Part shown: piece by piece, positions 53,604-62,300 of the stretch
How the letters are laid out: every line of letters starts with the position of its first letter
Numbering within the stretch: position 1 is the stretch's first letter
Assembly: GCA_018136815.1 (NCBI GenBank)
Contig: CM030942.1
Span: 2,255,171-2,319,170 of the forward strand
DNA length: 64,000 bases
Source: Isochrysis galbana
Taxonomy: Eukaryota > Haptophyta > Isochrysidales > Isochrysidaceae
Reading direction: 5' to 3'
Notes under the pieces: generated by a model
Told to the model about the DNA's origin: nothing
What the model saw: the letters and a program-made list of their open reading frames with translations, nothing else
Databases searched by the model: none
Program-made: the position numbers and the translations under genes

Positions 53604-54355
53604 CTAAGTTTATACTTGGTTGACCCATGGGGGGGCACGAGCCCCCCCCTCTCTCCACTCCTCCCCTGCCATGGGGGAGGAACCACCCATGCTCCTGGCA
53701 TGCCTGATGGCTTGCCAGGAGGCCACTGCCATGCTGACCCACTCTCTCATTCACAGGCACGCCTGATTCGCTCGTCCTGGCCAGTCGTGGCCAGCCCATT
53801 GCTCCAACCCCCCCTCCCCCCCTGGTCGACAGGCAGACTGGTGCAGCGTGGGGGCCCCTGAGGCTCGAGAGCGCCAGCGAGGGAGAGGCAGGGGAGGCCA
53901 GGGCCCAGCCCCAGCCTCCTCTGCCCCCTGAGCTGGCCTCCAGGAGCCTCCAGGGGTCGCCAGAGGGCAGCTGGAGGCCTGCCGCAGGCGCGCCATCGCG
54001 CGTGCCGCAGGAGAGGGGAGAGAGGGCGCGGAGAAGGGGGTGGGCGGAGCGAGAGCTCCGCTCACCGAAAAATTGGTAAGTCCCGCTCCTGTTTACAGGA
54101 TAAGTCGGGACTGAAGCCGCCGCCCACTCGGAGACACAGGAGGAAGGGGGGGAAAGATCACCGGGGGGTGGCGCGGGCCACCGGACCATATCTAAGCCCT
54201 TCACCCCTATCCCCCTAGTAGTGCACGGGGGGAGCCGCCTGATGGCGGGGGGAGAAGGGCCGGGGAGTGGGGGTGTAGAAAGTATGCTGCGTACTATGTG
54301 TAGTAGGTAGTGGTTCCATTCGCCGCGAGTGCGGTAAGAATATTAGAAGGTTTAA
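53604..54355 (+). mobile_element. Composite retroelement: X head plus LINE tail
   Basis: 752 bp bounded by the exact 18-bp duplication aactggcacaaaactcaa (53586-53603 and 54356-54373), as made by target-primed reverse transcription. The first 390 bases or so are repeat X (inverted relative to 46403-47060). The last 200 or so are the LINE 3' module, with the blocks ctagtagtgcacgggggg and gaatattagaaggttt. There is no open frame of note. It behaves like a SINE that uses the LINE tail. Confidence 0.85.
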
Positions 54356-54373
54356 AACTGGCACAAAACTCAA
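54356..54373. repeat. 18-bp target duplication, right
   Basis: Partner of 53586-53603. It also forms the spacer between the two arms of the near-palindrome. Confidence 0.9.
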
Positions 54374-54755
54374 ACACTATAAACCTTTTAATAGTCTCAC
54401 CGCGCACACAGCCGTGGACCCTCTACTTTCTACTCACGTAGGAAAACTTTCTACACCCCCACGCTCCCAGCCCTTCTCCCCCCGCCATCAGGCGGCTCCC
54501 CCCGTGCACTACTAGGGGGATTGAGGTGAAGGGCTTAGATATGGTCCGGTGGCCCGCGCCTCCCCCCGGTGATCTGTTCCCTCTCTTCCTCCTGTGTCTC
54601 CGAGTGGGCGGCGACCTCAGTCCCGACATCCTGTAAACAGGTGCGGAACTTACCTATTTTTCGATGGGCGGAGCTCCGCTCCGCCCACCCCCTTCTCCGC
54701 GCTCTCTCTCCCCTCTCCTGCGGCACGCGCGATGGCGCGCCTGCGGCAGGCCTAA
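54374..54755 (-). mobile_element. Second LINE-tail element, inverted
   Basis: The reverse complement of 53975-54355 at roughly 90% identity by eye, including the tail (aaaccttttaatagtctcac), ctagtagtgcacgggggg and the gtttacagg segment. With the neighbour it forms a long near-palindrome. Its left boundary is the LINE-type 3' tail, and its right end near 54755 is a 5' truncation or junction. Confidence 0.82.
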
Positions 54756-54916
54756 GGTGCGGGCCATCAAAAGTCCCAGTGCACCACCCGAACACGGGGG
54801 AAAATTTACCCCCGCATATATACATGTTATATTTACTAGAGTATTCGACCCCTTCTCCCCCTCCCCCCCCCCTCCCCCCCCCCCCCCCCACACACACACA
54901 CTCAATTGCATTGTGA
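54756..54916. repeat. C run and (CA)n
   Basis: Includes a long C-rich run (54856-54889) and acacacacac next to the end of the LRR gene. Confidence 0.85.
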
Positions 54917-55407
54917 TCACAGCAGGGTGACCTGCACCTTGAGCTTCCTCAGCTGTGAGAGCATAGGCTGACTCTCCGCGTCAATCGGGTTGCACGAAAG
55001 GTTCACCGACGACAACCGAAAGCTCCGCGCGAGCTCGCACAAGCGCTGCACGCCCGCCGGTCCGATCCGGTTGCGGTCGAGGATGAGCGTATGGGTCCTC
55101 CGACACGCTCCTGCCTCAAGCACGCGACAGACCATGTCCAAGGCCTCGTCGTCGAGATCCGCATTGGACAGACGCACGGTGGAGCGGTTCGAGGATACAC
55201 TGAAGGTACTCCACTCGATGCGCGAGAGGCATGGGAGCGCGGCTTTGGCGAGCGTGCGTAGGACATCGCCGTCTGCACAACTCAAGCGCAGCGAGCGCAG
55301 CGAGTAGTTGGGGTGCGCGAGGGAGGCGAGACGACTCGCGATCCGTGGCAAGATCTTTGCGCTGTCGACCTCAAGGAGGTTGAGGTGCTTGACGCGGTGC
55401 AGGTGGT

Positions 55408-55423
55408 TGGCGGCGAAGTCGGC
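55408..55423. repeat. 16-bp target duplication, left
   Basis: ttggcggcgaagtcgg, repeated exactly at 56358-56373. Confidence 0.92.
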
Positions 55424-56357
55424 AACCTACTTTTATAAGTGGGGGACAATGGGGGCCTCGCGCCCCCCTCACACCATCGCGGACACCCCCCGGGGTGGGC
55501 CCGTACAATCAACCCCAGCCCCTGCCCTTTGGCAGGGGCAGGGCACTCATCAATCTGGCCCAGACCCTTCGGGGGCGCGGCCCGCGAGCCGCACTCCCAC
55601 GCCCGCGCTGGACCTGCCCTCGAGCTGACTCCCCCTCTGTCCTTGGTCGCCAGGCATACAGGAGACTTTGGGCGGCTCCCATGGCCAGCGAGGCGAGCGT
55701 GGGAGAGGCAGGGGGGGCCAGGGGCTGAGCCCCAGCCTCCACTGCCCCCTGAGCTGCCCTTGCTGGCCCCCTGGGAGCCCCCAAAGGGCCCCTGAGAGCA
55801 GGCCAGGGCGCGCCGCATGGCGACGCGCCGCAGGGACGACGAAGGGAGAGAGTGGAGAGAGGGAGAGGGGGGGTTTTGCACCCCCCCCGATGGAATGCAG
55901 TGAGAATTGGGCCCCGTTTGCGTTAGCAAACGGGTGAGGGGCGGCTGGCGACAGGAGGGAGAAGAGAAGGGAGTGGCTCAATGGCGAGGAGAGTATCCCA
56001 GGTGGCGCAGGCTACTCGAGTCGCAGTCATTTATTTCTCGAGGACCGCTCACGGCGCGAGCTGGTAAGGGCCGTTCTTCTTGGATTAGAGAGTTCCCCCC
56101 CCCCCCCCCCGGTGCTTTTTCCCGGAGAGTCGCCCGACGTAGGTCGGTCCGCCTCGATGGGTTTTCCCCCATTTTAACCTGTGGGGGGTTAGAATGGGAG
56201 CCGGGGGTCTGCGAGGGGGGAGATGTGGAGGGGTGCATAGGTGTATGTATCTGTGACAGCAACATGGGTCGAGGCGTACGGGCAGGTGCGCTAAGGGTTG
56301 TCGTGTTAGTACCAGGGCTAGTGAGAGTAGTGGTACTAATGCTCAGTTATATTATTA
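55424..56357 (+). mobile_element. Composite retroelement: X head plus tail B
   Basis: 934 bp between exact 16-bp duplications. The left half (55440-55870) is an X-like head (ggcgagcgtgggagaggcag, ccccctgagctgcccttgct, agggagagagtggagagagg). The right part is unrelated to the LINE tail at 53604-54355 and instead ends gtggtactaatgctcagtta plus a tta-repeat. That second 3' end recurs at 57870-58040. It interrupts the LRR gene. Confidence 0.85.
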
Positions 56358-56373
56358 TTGGCGGCGAAGTCGG
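56358..56373. repeat. 16-bp target duplication, right
   Basis: Partner of 55408-55423. Confidence 0.92.
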
Positions 56374-56672
56374 TCTGCGCCCAACGGTTGGTGACAATGT
56401 CCATCTGGACTCCGCGGCGTGGTCCGACCTGCATCAAGCGACAGGAAGGGAAGGCCCCCTCGCAGAGACGCGCCTCGAGTCTCGTGACTCCCGAATCGCT
56501 GACCGAATTCCCCCCCATCAGGAGGACGCCAAGGGCGTCCCATTCCCCGGGACGACGGCCTCGGTTGCGAAGAGGGCGAGCTCTTTGTCCCCATCAATTC
56601 TCTGCTGCCCAGGCAGGGCGTCTATAGCGTGATTGAGTTTTTTGTGTCCGCATAGCGTTTTCGCACATAACG

Positions 56673-57032
56673 TTACACCAAAACGTCCGCCACGTCCACG
56701 TACCCGGCCTTGAGCGCCTCGAGCGCCGCTTCCGGGAACACCGCGTGCCGCATGAAGCGCTGCAGCTCCCGCACCAGCACGAGGTTGCCGCTCCTCGCCG
56801 CCTCCGTCATCCACGCGCTCTGCCACCCACGGCACGTCGGGAAGCGCTCGAGCATCCCCTCCACCGACACCTCCGAGCTCAGACGGGCCACCAGCCCCAC
56901 GCAGCCGTGGCACCCCCACATCAGCGACACACCCGACACGCCCGCCCCAAGTGCCCACTCCAGCAGCGCCACGTCCTGCGTCAACACCAGCGTGTGCAGC
57001 AGCCGACGCAATGCCGAGACGCTCCACGCCAC
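56673..57032 (-). pseudogene. Ankyrin-type repeat gene fragment
   Basis: Encodes VALLEWALGAGVSGVSLMWG, then WMTEAARSGNLVLVRELQRF and ALEALKAGYVDVADVLV, the degenerate ankyrin-like repeats common in large protist families ('AARxGHLEVLRWL'). There is no ATG at the head of the frame, and it ends after two or three repeats, so it is a fragment or one exon of a broken gene. Confidence 0.5.
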
Positions 57033-57365
57033 ACCCGACGGACTCGAAAGCTCATGGAGCGCAGCCGGCTTCTATGACAGCCACGTCCCTTCTTTCGCCG
57101 GCGCCGACCCCGCCGACGACAGATTGCAACGAAGTCGATGCCTGGCCTGATTCCTCTTCCGACGTGACGGGTCGGCACAACGAGGGCAGACCTCGCTGGG
57201 GAATTACGACCGATGGACGGAGAGAAGACAAAAGACGGTCATGGAACATTTGATGACATCGAGAGAAAGTAAGAGAAGAGGCGGAACACCAATCGACGAG
57301 ACCTTAAGGGCTTAAAATAACCCGCAGGTTAGAAGTAAAAGTCTGTCATCGTATGTATGGAATAT

Positions 57366-57605
57366 GACACTAGCTAGAGGGTATCCCATATTTCTCGGCC
57401 CGTTGTATCCGTTCTCCCGTTGTTTTGATATATTTCTCGTCGTCAGAGACTCTTATCTCTTTGCTTTCTGTCCCTTCTGGCTCATAGGGGGAATCCTCGC
57501 CCGCCTGGCTGATCCCCCCTTTGGGGGCGGGCGGTGGGCGTTCAGACGATTTTCCGATTACCTTTAGCCCCCCTGTTTGCTTCCATTCTGCAGCATGAGC
57601 GACGC
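57366..57605 (-). mobile_element. LINE fragment (connecting region)
   Basis: Encodes IGKSSERPPPAPKGG and EGTESKEIRVSDDEKYIK. This aligns with LEKSSERPPPDDGVK and EGTENEEIRVSDDDKYIK in LINE copy 1 (about 2860-3010). Both ends are abrupt. Confidence 0.88.
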
Positions 57606-57865
57606 TCCTCCATGCTGTGCTCTTCTCCTGCGAATGGTTTGCTTGAGGGTAGACCAAGAGTACCAATACAGTTCATGGAAGAGATGCGAATGCTATATAT
57701 ATACCATTGGCTCCGAGAAGTCTATCACACGAATCGTATATACAATGGAATAGGAGATGCTTCAACCATTCGTGCTGCAGAGGGAGCGGTGCGAGGGGGA
57801 CGCCCCGCATCGCGTATTTGGTACTAGGAAACGAGGGCGGTACCAAATGAAGGCAAACGACCTGA
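57606..57865. other. Unassigned stretch
   Basis: Nothing supported between the LINE fragment and tail B. Confidence 0.4.
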
Positions 57866-58045
57866 GTTATAATGGGAGCCGGGGGTTTGGGAGGGGGGAG
57901 ATTTGAAGGGATGCATATGTGTACGTGTCTGTGCCACCACTTCAAGGTGTGCGGGCAGGTGCGCTGAGGGGTGTCGTGATAGTACTGGGCTAGTGGGAGT
58001 AGTGGTACTATCGCTCAGCTGTTTTATTATAATTCATGCCATTAT
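57866..58045 (+). mobile_element. Retroelement tail B, solo copy
   Basis: Matches 56195-56357: gggagccgggggt, gggcaggtgcgctgaggg, gggctagtgggagtagtggt and gctcagctgttttattata. A 5'-truncated copy of whichever LINE or SINE uses this 3' end. Confidence 0.82.
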
Positions 58046-58257
58046 TAACCCTGGGTTGGGACTACTAAAGCCCTGGGCTAATCACGCCTAAGTGTTACGT
58101 GCCAAATGGCTGCGCTCAACTTTCTTGACACGAGACGATCACACTGGAAACAAGTCCTTGAAGCATGGTTCTATCGCAACAAACTCGGGTGCACGGGTGC
58201 GACTGGAACGAGCAGTACGTGACGGGGGCGGCGATGGGCCCAACGTTCTGACCGCCG

Positions 58258-58461
58258 ATGGACGGCCCGGAGCAATGGGTCCTAGAGAACAAGGAGGACA
58301 CGGCGGCGGGGAAGCGCGGCTGGCTAGCGTTGCTGCGGTGGGCGCTAGAGCACGGGTGCCCGATGGACGACATCGACGCGTGCGTCCAGGGGGTGTCTAG
58401 CGGCAGCCTGGAGTGGCTGCGGTGCCTGCACGAAGCGCAGGGCTTCGTGTGGCCGCGATGA
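58258..58461 (+). pseudogene. Ankyrin-type repeat fragment
   Basis: Encodes WLALLRWALEHGCPMDDIDA and VSSGSLEWLRCLHEAQGFVW, which is the same repeat style as at 56673-57032 but on the opposite strand. Further pieces (GGCAWTAAA and, in another frame, SGRLKALRW) follow to about 58560, so the repeats run on in shifted frames. Probably a dead member of a repeat-protein family. Confidence 0.55.
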
Positions 58462-58561
58462 CGACGGATAGAGTGCACGTGGAGATACTTGCGTACGCGG
58501 ACGAGCGCGGCGGCTGCGCGTGGACCGCCGCGGCGCAGTGGCCGGCTGAAGGCGCTCCGGT

Positions 58562-59340
58562 GGGCGCCGGCACGCAGCCTGTGGTGCGCGTGGCACGCGC
58601 CATCCAAGCCGGCGCTCCCGTGCGGCGAGGGCGCACCCTGCCCGAGCGGCGGGGAAGAGCAGTCGTAATATCTATGATACCCATGCACAGACTTGCACGC
58701 ACCATTGGGGTTCGGCCGTCCTGCCACGTCTCGAACCATGTACTTGCAAGGTGGGCTCGTCCACTGAGGTGTGCAAGGCACATCATAAGTGCTCGCCGAC
58801 GCGCACATTGCTACAAGTGCCCGGCGGGGCACGGAGGCGCAACGCCAGAATGGCGCCCTGCGAACTTAAAGGCACAATACATCATGCTGGCGATGACATG
58901 GTACGTCCTAACACGGAGCTTTCGATTTCGGGTGCTCTAGCGTCGGGATCGTTGATAGCTGCTGGTGGCATGCCCGGTGTTCTAGTGAGAACTCGCACCC
59001 TCGTTGGCCAATGCTACATGTCGCCGCCGTGTAGTGGGACGGCTAGTTTCGATCTCGTCGGAGCGTGCGCGTTTGTTGGACTGAGCCCGGGCAAGCATCG
59101 CTGAAATCTCGCACATCTATGGAAGAGCGGGCGTGACGGGTGGGTGAGTGGCGGTCGTACAGCCCGTCGTTCGGGGCTGTCTTTTAATACAGTCGTCTAT
59201 GACGGCAGCTAGCAATTCTCCTTCAAGGTGTGGGGCTCCCCTACGAGGCGGAGAACTCACCTGGTCCTCAAGTTGCCGCAGCTCGTGGACATGCTGCTGC
59301 TGCACCTCCCCGCACCTACTCAAACCTAATAGATGCTGCC
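58562..59340. other. Intergenic stretch
   Basis: No supported gene. Its right end holds the 3' flank of the SMC-hinge gene. Confidence 0.4.
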
Positions 59341-62300
59341 TCAACGCCGGCCAGCTAGTACTAATTGTGATGGCACACGTTCTCGCCTGCAAGTGCAAGT
59401 TGTGGGCCGTGACGTCATAGACGGGATGCTGAGCCGAGGGCTCGAGCGACGGTGCTGTTTAGAGGCACACAACCAAGTGCACGGACTCACATGCAATGCG
59501 ACTTCATGGAGCGGGCACGTGCTTGTGTCCACAGCAAAGTGCGCGCGGTCGTCGCGCAGCTCCGTCGAGACGCGTCCATCTGGTCGATCAGAGACCGAGC
59601 CGCCGATGATCTCGAAGCCGTCGAGAGCAACCACGCGGCAACGGCCCCTCGTTTTCTGGCTGTAGAGGATTGCCTCTTGCTCGTTGCTTACAATAACAGT
59701 GTTGCGAAAGAGAGCAGGCAGCACTTTCTTGATGCCTTGTGCCACGTTCGCAGGTAATCGCGGATGCGGACGGGCGAGCTTGAAGGCCATATGAGCGAAA
59801 GAGTTCTTCGGCACGGCGGCGATCGCATCCGTAGGCACGTTCGGATTCGTCCAATCGAGCACTTGGTAGTTCAAGGGCACCTTGCGGTATTGTGAGTGCG
59901 AACGTATCCTTTTGAGAGCCCCGCCGTCCGACACTAGGATGGCAAAGAGCTTTTTTTGGCCTGCAATGGCGCTGAGCGCTGCAGCAATCTTGCGTGACTC
60001 GGGTCCAATGTACGGGACGACAAACAGCTCGGCGATCGGGCCGAGACACTCGTCTCGGTTTACCTGGCTCATATTCCGGTACTCGTCGAGCACTTGGACC
60101 TCCGCGCACGAGAGTCCGTGCTTACTAGAGATGCTTTGCCTATCAAGATGCACGCACAATGTCTCAACGGTGTGAGCAAGCTCTTCCACGCACTGTACGG
60201 CATTCTCCTTGTCCAGCTGCTGAGCTCGTTGAGAAAAAGTGTCAACATCGGCGCTACTTGTGTTTGGAACGCTGATGTGCAGCTCGTTGAACAAAGCGAC
60301 CAAACTGTGCGCCTCCAAGATGAGCTGGTGTAGTCGCTGCAACCGAGAAGGCTCGAGCGAGAGTAACACAGACATACTATGCACGAGTCTTGCGCTGTGC
60401 CACTGATTGATAGGGGAGTGCATGACGTCGTGCCTCAACTGATTGCCATCATTGCCATATGTGAGTGTCGCGGTCCACGACGCCAAATTCCGGTAGCTGA
60501 AGACGATGTGGGCGGCACTGCTGGCCATGGCGTGGCACGCCGCTGCCGCCTCGCGACGAAGATGCGCAGAGTGGTGGCGCTCTTGTTCAATCTCAGCGCT
60601 CTTGTTGCGACACGCTTCCGACAACTGCCTATGGCGCTCCTGCCGCCGCCGGTGCTCCTCTGCCTTCGCATCCCTTTCTCGCGCATTCTCGGCGTCTAGA
60701 GACTGGGTGTCCTCAAACTCTACGGCAAGATCATCAGGAAGTGTAATCACGAGTGGTTCTGCTGCCCGTGCATGTTGCTCCCCTCCGGTCGACGGCATGA
60801 GTCTGAAGACCACCCTGAGTTGCTGGTCGCCGCGGCCGGAACTTTGGACAATCGCGACGGGGCCAATGCTAACCTTCGAGCTACTGGACTCTATGGCTGC
60901 GCTCGCGACCCCCTCGATGCGCGGAAGCTGGCTGCCATTAGCGGCAGCCGTCGAGTCCGGCATCCCTGCGGTTAGCGGCGCAAGCGCTACGACGAGCGAG
61001 GCTCCACACAAAGCACCATCTGGTGACGTCGGATTGCCGTGCTGGTCGAGTAGGTGGACGTCGAGCTTTCCGAAAACTTGCGTGTTGCGTGTATTATCGC
61101 ACTCAAGCCGCGGCGGCGCACGGGCTAAGCGAAGACGCATGGCGGGCCCCGCATTCAGTTGCAGCTCGAAGGCTGTCCTCACGAGCTTGGCTTCTGCCGT
61201 GCCGCCAATCGCGGCGATCAAACGCGGGCGCTGTTCCGTGTACGTCACGGTGCAAGTGTACTTGCCCGCCAACGTGAGCTCTGCCTCGTCTGGAGGCAGC
61301 TTGAACAGCGCCGTCCGATCGACGCGGCTCAGGGCACGCTTGCCTCCGTCAGGCGAGGTGAGGATGCACCTTACCGATTCTATCTCGGGCACTTCTTCGT
61401 CGGCAACGTCGCAGGTCTTCTGCCCCTTGTCATCCGCGTGCCTCCTACGTAGCTCTTGGCGCACACGGAGCTGTAACTCTTCGTAGCTGCACTGTGTGCC
61501 GTCCTCGAGCCGTAGCATCACCTTGAAGGGGTCTAGCCGGTAGCCAACTGTGACCTCAGCTGGCATGTCAGTGGTGCACCTCACGTCCACCACAAATTCG
61601 TCTTGCAAGCACGTCTTGATCTCAATTGGTGACCATTGAAGAGAATACGCCGTCCCGTTAATCTTCGCAACTGGGGGCTCATGGAAGACGAGGCTGTGCC
61701 TCACCGGCTGGCTCGCGGCGCCTTCGGCTGAATGCACCGCACGGTCGGCCGACAATCGCACTTCCTTGAGGGACCAGCGAAAGCCATGTTGCCCCTCGCG
61801 CTCGGCTGGGCCTTCATGGGTCACCGTGACGCGCGCAGGCGTCGCAGCCGAGAACGAGCGCAACAAGAGCGTCTCTACGGGCACAGCATTCCCGCCTGCG
61901 TCGTGCACCACGAACACGAGCGAGGCGAAGCGCTCGCGTGTACGTAAGTCGCGTGTGCAGAGATAGTTCTTGCTCTTGGGCTCGAGTTCAAGGCTGTGGG
62001 GTGGACCGGGCTTGAGGGTGAAGGAGGCCGTGGCAGACTCGGCGAGCTCTCCAACGCCGGCCACAAATAGCATCTCCTCCGGGGTCTCGGAGGAACTCGC
62101 TCTCCCCACGATGGCTATCGTGTCAAGCACACCCGTGCCGAATTGCCATACCGCCTTACCGCGAGCCTTGGGATCGAGCGCGCCCGAGGGCAAGAGCACC
62201 TCTCGCATGCGCAACGGGCCGTCTTCCGCCGCTGCTCCACCGCCTTCGGGGCTCTGTACAAACCACGGACCCGCAGCATCGCTACCGGACCGAATCGAGA

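Larger units (their letters stand above)
54917..56518 (-). pseudogene. Leucine-rich-repeat gene split by a retroelement
   Basis: Two pieces of one host gene: 56518-56358 and 55423-54917. Upstream the protein runs MDIVTNRWAQTDFAAN; downstream it resumes DFAANHLHRVKHLNLLEVD. The overlap is exactly the target duplication of the insertion at 55424-56357. RNI-type leucine-rich repeats follow: LRSLRLSCADGDVLRTLAKA, STVRLSNADLDDEALDMVC, THTLILDRNRIGPAGVQRL and SSVNLSCNPIDAESQPML, then a stop at 54917. The N-terminal part is short (start ATG 56518) and upstream exons may exist. With the 934-bp insert the frame is closed soon after DFAAN, so the allele is probably dead unless the insert is spliced out. 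Confidence 0.75.
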
